Assembly: GCF_029893355.1 (NCBI RefSeq)
Contig: NZ_JARZAI010000019.1
Span: forward strand, 1 to 64,000
Length of the DNA stretch: 64,000 nt
Source: Kitasatospora sp. MAA4
GTDB lineage: Bacteria > Actinomycetota > Actinomycetes > Streptomycetales > Streptomycetaceae
Direction: 5' to 3'
This document shows, piece after piece, positions 1-8,754 of the stretch. Made by a program: the position numbers and the translations under genes. The notes beneath the pieces were generated by a model that saw only the letters and a list, made by a program, of their open reading frames with translations, was not told the DNA's origin and ran no database searches. Position 1 is the stretch's first letter, and every line of letters starts with the position of its first letter.

Positions 1-93
1 ACGCCCGGTTACATTCCGAACCCGGAAGCTAAGCCTCACAGCGCCGATGGTACTGCAGGGGGGACCCTGTGGGAGAGTAGGACGCCGCCGAAC
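1..93 (+). rRNA. rrf: 5S ribosomal RNA, 3' portion
   Basis: The first ~93 bases match the body and 3' end of an actinobacterial 5S rRNA (conserved blocks CCGAACCCGGAAGCTAAG near 17-34 and GGGAGAGTAGGACGCCGCCG near 71-90). About 26 bases of the 5' end lie outside the window. 16S and 23S genes are expected to the left. The exact 3' end is set by family knowledge to within 1-2 bases. Confidence 0.93.
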
Positions 94-106
94 AAATTTT
101 GATAAA

Positions 107-143
107 GATAAGCCCCCACCCGGGTTCCGGGTGGGGGCTTATC
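107..143 (+). terminator. rRNA operon terminator hairpin
   Basis: A 17-bp perfect inverted repeat (GATAAGCCCCCACCCGG, 3-nt loop, its complement) begins about 14 nt after the 5S 3' end. It is followed by T-rich sequence near 145-150. Position and strength fit termination of the ribosomal RNA operon. Confidence 0.85.
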
Positions 144-225
144 TGTGTTTCCGGGCCTTTTCGGAGAGCTGAGGCCAGCTGCCCGGATAGCTGTCCGGAT
201 AGCGATGGCCGGATGGGGGCTTGAC

Positions 226-286
226 GTGGCATGTGCACAGAGCGAAGGTGATCGCAGACCTGCCATGTTACGTGTGGCATTGCACA
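226..286. promoter_or_regulatory. Candidate LysR operator upstream of the first LysR gene
   Basis: This stretch holds a direct repeat, GTGGCATGTGCACA at 226-239 and GTGGCATTGCACA at 274-286. It also holds a palindrome TGCCA-N9-TGGCA at 261-279, the classic T-N11-A geometry of LysR-type binding sites. A closely related 19-bp site (15 of 19 positions the same) precedes the collagenase gene at 1286-1304. Autoregulation by the LysR gene starting at 354 is inferred; no binding data are available. Confidence 0.5.
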
Positions 287-353
287 AGCGGGCGAGGCGG
301 CACCTGCCCGACGCCACCGGACGGCCGGGTGGGCCGCCGGGCGAGGGGGGCCC

Positions 354-1295
354 ATGGACTTGGAGCTTCGGCACCTGAGGGTGCTGTGTACGATCGCCGA
401 CAGCGGGAGCGTGGGTCGGGCCGCCGCGGTGCTCGGGGCCTCGCAGCCGGCGACCAGTACCCAACTGCGCCGGATCGAACGGAATCTGGGCGCGCCGCTG
501 TTCGAGCGCACGGCCTCGGGGGTCGTGCCGACCTGCTTCGGTGTCGAAGTGCTGGCCGCCGCGCGCGAGGTGCTGGCCCGGATCGACGGACTGGGCCGGC
601 TGCCGGGCGAGGGTCCGCCACCCGTCCGTCAGCAGGAGGTACGGCTGCTGGCGACCACCACGAGCATCCTGCCCGGGCTGCTCGGTCGGGCCCGGCAGCA
701 GCGGCCCGACCTGCTGTTCACCGTCAGCACCGTCCACCGCTGCTCGGACGTCGTGGAGTTGCTGGAGCTGGAGAAGGCGGACGCCGCCATCGCCGTGGAC
801 TACCCGGGCCTGGAGCTGCGGCACTCGCAGGCCGTGGCGCACCGCGGGATCGCCACCGAGCCGGCCTTCGTGGCGCTGCCGGCCGGTCATCAGCTCGGCC
901 ACCGCGCCGAGATCGCGCTGGCAGAGCTGGCCGAGGAGACCTGGCTGCTCGCTCCCGACGACGGGGCGGGCTGGCCCGCGGTCTTCCACCGCGCCTGCGC
1001 CGCAGCCGGGTTCAGTGCGGCGAGGGTGCAGGAGTTCCGTGACGGCCGGCTGGAGTTGCAGGACATGATCGCCGCCGGGCTGGGGATCTCGATCGTCCGG
1101 GGGACCACCCGGCCGCTGGGCGAAGTGGTCGTCAGGCCGCTGACCGGCACGCCGATCGGGGTCCGTCATGTGTTGCTCTGGCGCACCGCCGCGATGGGCG
1201 GCGAGATCGTGGAGGCGCTGTTCGGCGCCGCGACCGCGGCCTACCGGGACCTGCTCGCCGGCCGGTGTTATGGCTCGACCAGCGATGCCATATGA
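354..1295 (+). CDS. LysR-family transcriptional regulator (copy 1)
   Basis: A 313-residue protein with an N-terminal winged helix-turn-helix (about residues 3-60, including the SGSVGRAAAVLGASQPATS recognition region) and a C-terminal LysR effector-binding domain (about 90-290). The length is normal for the family. It is a close paralogue of the regulator at 11216-12157, also 313 residues. It lies directly upstream of and co-oriented with a secreted M9 collagenase, about 106 nt between stop and start, so control of that gene is the likely role. The ligand is unknown. The ATG follows a purine-rich stretch GCGAGGGGGG that can serve as ribosome binding site. The candidate operator for the next gene overlaps the last codons. 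Confidence 0.9.
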   Translation: MDLELRHLRVLCTIADSGSVGRAAAVLGASQPATSTQLRRIERNLGAPLFERTASGVVPTCFGVEVLAAAREVLARIDGLGRLPGEGPPPVRQQEVRLLATTTSILPGLLGRARQQRPDLLFTVSTVHRCSDVVELLELEKADAAIAVDYPGLELRHSQAVAHRGIATEPAFVALPAGHQLGHRAEIALAELAEETWLLAPDDGAGWPAVFHRACAAAGFSAARVQEFRDGRLELQDMIAAGLGISIVRGTTRPLGEVVVRPLTGTPIGVRHVLLWRTAAMGGEIVEALFGAATAAYRDLLAGRCYGSTSDAI

Positions 1296-1304
1296 CCTGT
1301 GACA
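1286..1304. promoter_or_regulatory. Candidate LysR operator before collagenase 1
   Basis: TGCCATATGACCTGTGACA has the TGCCA-N9-TG(A/G)CA geometry of the 261-279 site. It lies across the stop codon of the upstream LysR gene. An additional GTGTTATGGC at 1265-1274 recurs on the other strand ahead of collagenase 2 (within 11174-11185). Function as operator is inferred from this recurrence. Confidence 0.45.
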
Positions 1305-1401
1305 TTGTTCTGGGCTTCATTGAATGGCAGGATGCACGCCAATCCCCCACACGCACCGCCTGATGCTCAGTGAGTTCCCCCCACAGGAGAAGGACTTAGC
1401 C

Positions 1402-3999
1402 GTGCGCCTGCGCATACCCCTCCCCACCCTCATGGCCGCCGTCGCCACCGCCGCGACGGCCGCCACCATGCTTCCGGCCCCCGCTCTCGCAGCGTCGGGC
1501 CCGGTCACCGTCAGGTCGGCGGCCGCGGGTTCCGCGGCCTCGGCGTCATCGGCCGCAGCGTCATCGGCCCTTCCGAAGCCACTCGGCCCGGTGGTCGCCG
1601 CCGCCTCCCAGGATCTCGCCCCTGTCGCCGCCCCGCTGCCGCCGGCGCTGCTCGGCCAGGCCGTGATGGGCCAGCCGGCCGGAACGGCCGTTCAGACCAC
1701 GCCCCGCCCGTTCGCCCAGCTGCCGGCCCTGGCCAAGTCGGCCGCCCGCGCGGCCTCCGCCGCGCCGTCCGCCGCGACGCAGACCTGCACTCCGGCCGAC
1801 TTCGGTAGCCGCAGCGGATCCGCCCTGGCCTCCTTCGTCGAGGGCTCGACCATCGACTGCATCAACACGCTGTTCAACGTCACCGGCACCGACGCGGGCA
1901 ACATCTTCAAGCAGCAGCAGATGCTGTCCGTCGCGCAGGCCTTCCAGAACCTCGCGACCACCTACACCGGCGACGACTCGACCGGCATCTGGCAGCTGGT
2001 GCTCTTCCTGCGGGCCGGTTACTACGTCCAGTCCTACAACGCGGGCGCCGTCGGCAGCTACGACGCCTCGCTCTACGCCGCCACCGAGGCCGGCCTGGAC
2101 GCCTTCTTCGCGAGCAAGCACTGGACCGACGTCTCCGACGCCAACGGCAGCGTGCTCTACGACGTGCTGGTCCTGACCGACAGCGCCAACCTGCAGAGCA
2201 AGTACCTGAACGTCTACAAGCAGGTGCTGAGCGGCTACTCCAACGCGTACAACGCCTTCCCGAAGCTGGTGGGCGCGGTCAACGCGATCCTGTCCGCGCC
2301 GCTGTGGCGGGGCAACTACAACCCGGACTTCGTCGCCGCGGTCGGCGCCGACCCGAGCATCGTCAACACCCTCAGCAGCTTCGCGATCAACCACGAGGAT
2401 CTGCTCAGCGGTCCGAACGCCTTCCTGGACAGCAATGCGGGCAACGACCTGGCCCGAATAGCCGGGGACAGCGCCGCCATCGAGGCCGTGGCCAAGCCCC
2501 TGGTGCTGGCGGTCCTCAACTCCGCCCCGATCACCGGTCCCACCGGCGCGCTGTACGTGCACACCGCCTACCAGGCGAACACGTACGACCCAGCCCAGTG
2601 TTCGTACTACAAGACCTGCAACCTGGCGGCGAAACTGACCGCGGCCGTCCTGCCGAACGACCTGGTCTGCGACAACCGCACCATCCAGTCCGAGGCCCTC
2701 TCGCCGGCCGACCTGGCCGCCGTCTGCGCCAGCCTGCGCGGCGAGGACACCTTCTTCCACACCATGGTCAAGGACAACGGCCCGGTCCCCGGCCAGTACG
2801 ACAAGACCATCACCCTCGGGATCTTCGCCAACCAGGCCGACTACCTCACCTACTCCTGGGCGATCTTCGGCAACTCCACCAACAACGGTGGTGAGACCCT
2901 GATGGACGCGACGGACCCGAACAACCAGGCCGTGTCGGTGATGTACCAGAAGTCGTGGAAGGACGGCTTCACCGCCAACGTGTGGAACCTCAACCACGAG
3001 TACACGCACTACATGGACGGCATCTACGACATGAAGGGCAACTTCTCCACCCAGATCTCCGTCCCGGACATCTGGTGGATCGAAGGGGTCGCCGAGTACG
3101 AGTCCTACGCCTACCGCGGCACCACCGACACCCAGGCGATGTCCGAGGCGGCCAAGCACACCTACAAGCTCAGCACGATCTTCCAGAACACGTACGACAA
3201 CTCGGACTCGGTCCGCACCTACCCGTGGGGCTACCTCGCGGTGCGGTACATGTTCGAGAAGCACCCGGCGGACGTGACCGCGATGCTCGCCAAGTACCGC
3301 GCCGGTGACTTCCAGGGCGCCTACGCGGTCTACAACAGCCTCGGCACCGCCTACGACGCCGACTTCGACAGCTGGCTCAACACCTGCGCCGCCGGCGCCT
3401 GCTACGCGGCCGGCCCGACGTCCCTGTTCGACCAGACGCAGAACGGCGCCACGGTCAGCCTGACCGACAAGTCCGTCGAGACCGCGAGCTCCGCCAAGAT
3501 CACCTCGTGGAGCTGGACCTTCGGCGACGGCACCTCGTCGACCCAGCAGAACCCGACCCACACCTACACGGCCGCCGGCACCTACACCGTCGACCTGACC
3601 GTGACCGACAGCAGCGGCAAGACCGCCAGCACGCCGTCCTCGGTCACCGTGGCCGCCGCGACCACCCTGCCCACCTGCACCGACCCGCGCACCGACGCGA
3701 TGGGCCAGAACTGCTCCCGGCCCAACCAGGCCGCGACCGCCGGCAACCTGGACTACATGTACATCTACCTGCCGGCCGGTACCAGCACGCTGAAGGTCTC
3801 CACCTCCGGCGGCACCGGCACCGAGTCCCTGTACTACAACCCCACCGGCTGGGCGTCGCCGAGCTCCTTCACGGCCTCGTCCACCGCCCCCGGTACGGCC
3901 CAGAGCCTCACCGTCACCAACACCACGGCCGGCTACCGGTACATCAGCCTCTACGCCAACACCGACTTCAGCGGCGTCACGGTCAGCACCCAGTACTGA
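1402..3999 (+). CDS. Secreted M9-family collagenase with PKD and C-terminal PPC-like domain (copy 1)
   Basis: Extracellular zinc metalloprotease predicted to attack collagen or gelatin. The GTG at 1402 is preferred because AGGAGAAGG lies just upstream and it starts directly into a Sec signal peptide (VRLRIP, hydrophobic stretch, cleavage near ALA-A at about 35). Order of parts in the 865-residue precursor: Ala-rich linker to about 130; M9 N-terminal activator domain beginning CTPADFGSRSG; catalytic domain with HEYTH (H532, E533, H536) and the third ligand E561 in IEGVAEY; PKD domain about 675-755; C-terminal pre-peptidase-type collagen-binding-like domain to the end. It is paralogous to the product of 8755-11058, which lacks the PKD domain. 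The family assignment is firm; substrate is inferred. Confidence 0.93.
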   Translation: MRLRIPLPTLMAAVATAATAATMLPAPALAASGPVTVRSAAAGSAASASSAAASSALPKPLGPVVAAASQDLAPVAAPLPPALLGQAVMGQPAGTAVQTTPRPFAQLPALAKSAARAASAAPSAATQTCTPADFGSRSGSALASFVEGSTIDCINTLFNVTGTDAGNIFKQQQMLSVAQAFQNLATTYTGDDSTGIWQLVLFLRAGYYVQSYNAGAVGSYDASLYAATEAGLDAFFASKHWTDVSDANGSVLYDVLVLTDSANLQSKYLNVYKQVLSGYSNAYNAFPKLVGAVNAILSAPLWRGNYNPDFVAAVGADPSIVNTLSSFAINHEDLLSGPNAFLDSNAGNDLARIAGDSAAIEAVAKPLVLAVLNSAPITGPTGALYVHTAYQANTYDPAQCSYYKTCNLAAKLTAAVLPNDLVCDNRTIQSEALSPADLAAVCASLRGEDTFFHTMVKDNGPVPGQYDKTITLGIFANQADYLTYSWAIFGNSTNNGGETLMDATDPNNQAVSVMYQKSWKDGFTANVWNLNHEYTHYMDGIYDMKGNFSTQISVPDIWWIEGVAEYESYAYRGTTDTQAMSEAAKHTYKLSTIFQNTYDNSDSVRTYPWGYLAVRYMFEKHPADVTAMLAKYRAGDFQGAYAVYNSLGTAYDADFDSWLNTCAAGACYAAGPTSLFDQTQNGATVSLTDKSVETASSAKITSWSWTFGDGTSSTQQNPTHTYTAAGTYTVDLTVTDSSGKTASTPSSVTVAAATTLPTCTDPRTDAMGQNCSRPNQAATAGNLDYMYIYLPAGTSTLKVSTSGGTGTESLYYNPTGWASPSSFTASSTAPGTAQSLTVTNTTAGYRYISLYANTDFSGVTVSTQY

Positions 4000-4027
4000 G
4001 TCCTGAGTTCTGAGTTCTGAGTCCTGA
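3997..4027 (+). repeat. Four 7-bp tandem repeats (TGAGTYC) spanning the stop codon
   Basis: TGAGTCC, TGAGTTC, TGAGTTC, TGAGTCC, TGA run head to tail from the collagenase stop codon. As the unit is 7 bp and carries TGA, successive copies place a stop in each of the three frames. It may be a simple slippage repeat. Confidence 0.85.
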
Positions 4028-4040
4028 CCGAGCTTCACTC

Positions 4041-4080
4041 CGGGCAGCCGGGGGGCGGCGAACCGCCCCCCGGCTGCCCG
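4041..4080. terminator. 18-bp perfect hairpin after collagenase 1
   Basis: CGGGCAGCCGGGGGGCGG, a CGAA tetraloop, and the exact complement. It sits 41 nt after the collagenase stop and has no T-run, as is common for streptomycete terminators. Confidence 0.8.
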
Positions 4081-4100
4081 GCAGTCGTGCCAGAGGCGAT

Positions 4101-4649
4101 ATGACAAACTGTGCGCCCGTGTCCATCTTCACCAAGCGCCGCCAAGTCCGCCTCTCGCACCACTTCGTGGCCGACAGCCCGTTCGGGCCGGTACGGATCA
4201 GCCATGACGGCTGGCCCTCCGTCATCGCGCTGGTGCAGGGGCCGGGCATGCCGAACGTGACGGTCCGGCCCGGCCGCGACGACGGCGGCCTGAGCATCAA
4301 CCGGCAGACCGTGTCCACCGATCGGAGCGCAGCCCGCCGCTGGGACCCCCGCCGCTCGGCCCGGACCCGTACCGCCCGGGTGGGCGATCGCGGCTACGAG
4401 CTGCGGCCGACCGGCCTGCGCCGGGCCCGACTCCTGCGCGACGGCACACCCATCGCCGAAGCCCGCGGCACCCTGCGCTCGTACTCCCCCTTCCGCGACA
4501 TCCCCGGCAGCGACGCCCGGCTGAGCTGGACCCCCGGCGTCGACCCCACCGACGTCGCGATGGGCCAGGCCCTGGTCGTCGCCTTCGGCGCCGGCGCCCC
4601 GGGGGCGCTGACGGCGCTCACCTTCTTCTGGCTGGACTGGATCGGCTGA
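4101..4649 (+). CDS. Hypothetical protein with C-terminal hydrophobic segment
   Basis: A 182-residue basic protein of unknown function. The N-terminal half has β-type patches (VRISHDGWPSVIALVQG). A hydrophobic stretch near residues 154-178 could be one membrane segment at the C terminus. No catalytic motif is visible. The start codon is taken from ATG after AGAGGCGAT; a GTG at 4120 is out of frame and not an alternative. The gene is separated by strong hairpin and by 129 nt from its neighbours, so it is probably transcribed alone. Confidence 0.6.
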   Translation: MTNCAPVSIFTKRRQVRLSHHFVADSPFGPVRISHDGWPSVIALVQGPGMPNVTVRPGRDDGGLSINRQTVSTDRSAARRWDPRRSARTRTARVGDRGYELRPTGLRRARLLRDGTPIAEARGTLRSYSPFRDIPGSDARLSWTPGVDPTDVAMGQALVVAFGAGAPGALTALTFFWLDWIG

Positions 4650-4778
4650 CGCCCGCCGTTCCCTCCCGGGCCCGGCCGGAATTCCCTCGCACGTGGGGGC
4701 CGGGAGCGCTATGCTCGCCGCGATGATCACTGACTCCGCTCACAGAACGGGGGTCCCATCCGCGCAAGGTGAGTGCTG

Positions 4779-6140
4779 ATGCTCACTCAGATCGCGTATG
4801 GGGATTCCCGACTCTCCCTCTGGCGGCGCGTGCGAGAGTTCGCCGTGCCGCCCTCCATGATCGAGACCGCGACCGCCCGCCGTCAGGCCGGGGACTGGGC
4901 GGGGGCGTGCGCCGCCGCAGGCGTCGACGTCAATCTCAACCTGCGTACCCTGGCGCGCCTTTACGGCCAGGAGTCGGCAGCCCGGATCCGGGCCGACCTC
5001 CGCCGGTTGGCGCCCGACCTGTTGCGTTGGCATCTGCCCAGGATCGCTCCTGACGGGCTGCTGCGTCCTGGGCTGACCGTCACGCTGGCCCGCTACGACC
5101 GTGCGGGTCGTTCCGGCGCAGGCCCGCTGCACTTGGTGGCCCGGACTCCGCCGGCCTGGGCGGACGCCGGTCAGCGGATCAGCCTGACCGTGTGGGACGG
5201 ATCCTCCCGGGAGGTCGGCGCCGCCCGTCATCCCCACCCCCGTCCCGACCGGCGGTTCCGCCTGGACCTGCACCGCCACCTCTGGGACGCGAGCAGGGCC
5301 GATGAGCTGCGGATCCGCTCCGGGGCCGATCGGCCGCCCGCTGACGGCCGGTCGGCAGTGGCGTTCGACCGGTGGGCGGCCGAGGCGGGGATTCTGCTCC
5401 GCGCCGAAGGGCTGCCGACCGGGCGCGTCGCGGTGGGCCTCGGGGCCCGACGGCGGTTGGTCCTGGACCTGGTCGCGGACCCGGACGGCCTCGGGCCGCC
5501 CGCGGTGCGGATCGAGGCGGCGTCCACCGTCGTCGGCGTCGACGCGCTGCCGGTGCTGCCCGACGCGGCGACCTGGGTGCTGCCCGATCTGGAGCTGATC
5601 CGCACGGCGTCGATCGACGTCGACCGGCTGCACCCGCTGGTCGCCGCGGCCCTGGTACCGGATCATCCGCCGACCGGCTCGTCCCGGACGGCCGACCGGC
5701 CGGGGCAACCGCGGCTGGTGGAGTGCCGGGGCGCCCGGCACCGGATCGGCCTGGTCGACGGGATCCTCGCCGCACTGGACCACGATCCGGCCGAGCTCCG
5801 CCGCGAGGAGCTGCTGGCCGCCCTGAGCGGCACCCCGCTGCCCTGCCTGCAGGCCATCGACGAGGCGCACCGTCGTCCGGAGTGCCTCGCCGGAGTCCGC
5901 GAACGCCTCGACCACGGCGACACCGCCGGTGCGTTGGCCGTCGTCGAGGGCCTGCTGGGCCCCGGCGCCGTGCTGCGCAGCGGCGAACTGCTGGACGAAC
6001 TGGAGGCGGCCGCGCAGCGGCGGATCAGCTACGGACTGTTCAGGGCAGGCCTGGTCGGATCCGGACCCGGCCGGATCCGACCCGATCGCCGCCGTCTGCG
6101 CGACCGGCGCTCCCACCCGCGCCACGCGACCCTCCGCTGA
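4779..6140 (+). CDS. Unknown protein, first gene of the MoxR/VWA operon
   Basis: A 453-residue soluble, Leu/Ala/Arg-rich protein that I do not recognise. No nucleotide-binding loop, zinc motif or signal peptide is visible; the C-terminal ~150 residues are predicted helical with repeated Asp-Glu-Leu patches. The ATG at 4779 is preferred to the GTG at 4773 because AAGGTGA (4766-4772) sits 6 nt before it. The gene is followed 44 nt later by a MoxR-type ATPase gene, which in turn overlaps a VWA/metallopeptidase-like gene. It may therefore be the client or adaptor of that pair. The role is inference from position only. Confidence 0.7.
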   Translation: MLTQIAYGDSRLSLWRRVREFAVPPSMIETATARRQAGDWAGACAAAGVDVNLNLRTLARLYGQESAARIRADLRRLAPDLLRWHLPRIAPDGLLRPGLTVTLARYDRAGRSGAGPLHLVARTPPAWADAGQRISLTVWDGSSREVGAARHPHPRPDRRFRLDLHRHLWDASRADELRIRSGADRPPADGRSAVAFDRWAAEAGILLRAEGLPTGRVAVGLGARRRLVLDLVADPDGLGPPAVRIEAASTVVGVDALPVLPDAATWVLPDLELIRTASIDVDRLHPLVAAALVPDHPPTGSSRTADRPGQPRLVECRGARHRIGLVDGILAALDHDPAELRREELLAALSGTPLPCLQAIDEAHRRPECLAGVRERLDHGDTAGALAVVEGLLGPGAVLRSGELLDELEAAAQRRISYGLFRAGLVGSGPGRIRPDRRRLRDRRSHPRHATLR

Positions 6141-6184
6141 CCCCGGAGACTCCCTTCCACCACGAACCCCTGAGGTGACCGACC

Positions 6185-7429
6185 ATGCCCACATGCACCC
6201 CGTCCGCTCACACCACCTCCCAACTCGACGTCGCCGCCGACCTGTTGGCCCTGCTGCGCGACACCGCCAGCGAACCGCGCCCCGACACGCAACTGGAGGC
6301 ACTGACGCTGGCCGTGGCCGCCGACCTGCCCGTGCTGCTCTGGGGAGAGCCGGGGATCGGCAAAACCGCCGCGCTGACCCAGCTCGCCGCGGCTCTGGAC
6401 CTGCCACTGACCACGGTGATCGCGAGTGTGCACGAGCCGTCCGATTTCTCGGGGTTGCCGGTCATCGGTGACGATCCCGCGGAACACGGTGTCCCGATGG
6501 CCCCGCCGGACTGGGCCGTACGGCTGGTCCGGGCCGGCCGGGGGCTGCTCTTCCTGGACGAACTGTCCACCGCGCCACCGGCCGTGCAGGCCGCGCTGCT
6601 CCGCCTGGTGCTGGAGCGGCGGATCGGGGCCCTCCAACTGCCGCCCGGGGTGCGGATCGTGGCCGCCGCCAATCCGCGGGGCTCGGCGGCCGACGGGTGG
6701 GAGCTGAGCCCGCCGCTGGCCAACCGGTTCGTCCACCTCCAGTGGACCCACGAGCACGAGGTCGTGGTGCGCGGGCTCGGCGGCACCTGGCCCCGGGCGA
6801 CACTGCCCCGGCTGGACCCGCAGCGGTTGCCGCAGGCCGTCGACTTCGCCCGCCGTGCGGTGTGCGGGCTGCTCGCCGCCCGTCCCGCGCTCGTGCACCG
6901 GCTGCCCAGCACCGAGGCCCGCCGCGGCGGGCCCTGGCCGTCGCCGCGGAGCTGGGAGATGACGCTGCACCTGATCGCCTTCGCGACCGCGGCCGGGTCC
7001 TCCCGGGACGTGCTCTCGCTGCTGGTCCGGGGCACCGTGGGGGACGGTCCGGGGCTGGAGCTGCTGGCCGGCCTGGACCGGATGGACCTCCCGGACCCCG
7101 AGGCGCTGCTCGCCGACCCGGCGGGTGCCGACCTTCCGGAGCGCGGGGATCTGCGCCAGGCCGTGCTCGACGGCGTGGTGGACGCGGTCCGCAGGCAGCC
7201 GGAGAAGTCCCGGTGGGACGCGGCGTGGACGCTGCTGGTCCGGGCGATGGAGACCGGGGCCCCGGACCTGGTGGTCGTCCCCGCCACCACGCTGGCCGCG
7301 CTGCGCCGCCAGGAGTGGGACGTCCCCGCCTCGATCGAGCGGCTGGCCGGAGCGGTGTCCCTGTCCCGGCGGGCGGACGCCGCGGCGACGGCGGCCCACG
7401 CCGCGCTCGCCGCGAAGGCCGGCCGATGA
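6185..7429 (+). CDS. MoxR-type AAA+ ATPase
   Basis: A 414-residue AAA+ ATPase of the MoxR/dynein-related branch, which act as chaperone-like remodelling ATPases usually paired with VWA-domain proteins. Walker A GEPGIGKT is at about 54-61, Walker B LLFLDE ends at D125-E126, and a sensor-1-like AAANPRG follows at about residue 160. Soluble and cytoplasmic. The gene ends in an ATGA overlap with the downstream VWA/HExxH gene, indicating translational coupling and probably a physical complex. Upstream is the unknown 453-residue protein. The substrate is unknown. Confidence 0.88.
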   Translation: MPTCTPSAHTTSQLDVAADLLALLRDTASEPRPDTQLEALTLAVAADLPVLLWGEPGIGKTAALTQLAAALDLPLTTVIASVHEPSDFSGLPVIGDDPAEHGVPMAPPDWAVRLVRAGRGLLFLDELSTAPPAVQAALLRLVLERRIGALQLPPGVRIVAAANPRGSAADGWELSPPLANRFVHLQWTHEHEVVVRGLGGTWPRATLPRLDPQRLPQAVDFARRAVCGLLAARPALVHRLPSTEARRGGPWPSPRSWEMTLHLIAFATAAGSSRDVLSLLVRGTVGDGPGLELLAGLDRMDLPDPEALLADPAGADLPERGDLRQAVLDGVVDAVRRQPEKSRWDAAWTLLVRAMETGAPDLVVVPATTLAALRRQEWDVPASIERLAGAVSLSRRADAAATAAHAALAAKAGR

Positions 7430-8667
7430 CCCCGGGCCCAGCGGCGTTGTTGGACCGCGACAAGCTCTTCGCCGCCCGACTGCACGCCGCGCGGGTCCGG
7501 CCCTACCTGGCGACGGCGCTCTTCGCCCTGCACACCGTTCAGTCGCGGCGGGTGCCGACGATGGCCGTCGACCGGCACTGGCGGTGCTACGTCTCGCCCG
7601 CGTTCGTGGATCGCACGCCGGTGGAGGAGCTGGCCGGCGTGTGGGTGCACGAGGTGTCGCACCTGCTGCGCGACCACCACGGGCGCGGGGACCGGGTCGC
7701 CCGGGAGCGCGGGCTGACCGGACCGGGGGAGCGGCTGCGGATGAACATCGCCGCAGACTGCGAGATCAACGACGACGTGTTCGGCGACGGGTTGGTGCAG
7801 CCCGAAGGCGTCGTCCTGCCAAAGGCGTTGGGGCTGCCCGAAGGCGAGCTCATGGAGGACTACCTGCGGCAGTTCCGGCTCGGGCCGCACACCCAGAGCC
7901 TGTCCTGGCTGGACTGCGGCAGTGGCGCCGACGGCCTGGAACGCGAGTGGGACCTGGGACCGGACGGCGCGCACGGGCTCAGCGCGCAGGAGCGGGACGC
8001 GGTCCGGTTCCGGGTGGCGCAGGGCATCACCGGCCGTCCGGGGAGCACCTCGAAGGGCTGGCAGCGCTGGGCCGAGGAGGCGTTCCACCCGCCGCAGCCG
8101 TGGCGTGAGTTGCTGGGAGCGGCGGTCCGCTCGGCCGCGTCCGGCGCCGGTGCGGGTGAGGACTACACCTACGGTCGGCCGTCGCGGCGCTCGACCGCGC
8201 TGCCCGGCGTGGTGCTGCCGAGCCTGCGGCGCAGGCCGCCTCGCGTCTGCGTGATCGTCGACACCTCGGGATCGGTCAGTGACGCCGAACTGGGCAGCGC
8301 GCTCCTGGAGGTCGCCGCGATCTCCCGTGCGGTGGGCGGCCGTCGCGACCTGATCACGGTGCTGCCCTGCGACGCGGCGGCCCGGGTCGTGCACCCGCTC
8401 TGCCGCGCGGAGGGGATACCGCTGGTCGGCGGCGGGGGTACGGATCTGCGCACGGGCTTCGCGAAGGCGCTGCGCGGACAACTCCGGCCGGACGTCATCG
8501 TGGTGCTGACCGACGGGCAGACGCCCTGGCCGGCCACCCGGCCGTCGTGCCGCACGGTGGTGGGCCTCTTCCCCCGGCAGTGGGCCGGCCCGTCGTGGGA
8601 CGAGGACGATCCCGACTACGTGCCGGACGCGCCGCCGGACTGGGCCCGCGTGGTGGAGATCGGTTAG
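7426..8667 (+). CDS. VWA-like protein with N-terminal metallopeptidase-like domain (DUF2201 type)
   Basis: A 413-residue protein. The N-terminal half resembles the putative metallopeptidase domain family, with the zinc-type motif HEVSH (H75-E76...H79) and a later conserved CEIND. The C-terminal half is a VWA-like domain with a MIDAS motif DTSGS (D279) and a second acidic motif VLTDGQ. This domain pair is the usual partner of MoxR ATPases. The ATG overlaps the stop of the ATPase gene by four bases. Whether the HExxH site is proteolytic is not known for the family. It ends 27 nt before a hairpin shared with the convergent collagenase 2 gene. Confidence 0.87.
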   Translation: MTPGPAALLDRDKLFAARLHAARVRPYLATALFALHTVQSRRVPTMAVDRHWRCYVSPAFVDRTPVEELAGVWVHEVSHLLRDHHGRGDRVARERGLTGPGERLRMNIAADCEINDDVFGDGLVQPEGVVLPKALGLPEGELMEDYLRQFRLGPHTQSLSWLDCGSGADGLEREWDLGPDGAHGLSAQERDAVRFRVAQGITGRPGSTSKGWQRWAEEAFHPPQPWRELLGAAVRSAASGAGAGEDYTYGRPSRRSTALPGVVLPSLRRRPPRVCVIVDTSGSVSDAELGSALLEVAAISRAVGGRRDLITVLPCDAAARVVHPLCRAEGIPLVGGGGTDLRTGFAKALRGQLRPDVIVVLTDGQTPWPATRPSCRTVVGLFPRQWAGPSWDEDDPDYVPDAPPDWARVVEIG

Positions 8668-8694
8668 GGCCTGTCCGGGCCGTCTCCCGGCACG

Positions 8695-8738
8695 GCTGAC
8701 GGCCTCCTGCGCCGCGAGGGGCGAAGGAGGCCGTCAGC
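8695..8738. terminator. Bidirectional terminator hairpin
   Basis: A 14-bp perfect stem (GCTGACGGCCTCCT and complement) around a 16-nt loop lies between the convergent VWA gene and collagenase 2, so it can serve both. Confidence 0.8.
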
Positions 8739-8754
8739 CTGTCAGGGCAGGTCG

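Noticed and set aside
3997..4027. Tandem TGAGTYC units as regulatory array
   Set aside because: Only four perfect-to-near-perfect copies directly at a stop codon, best explained by slippage; kept only as a repeat.
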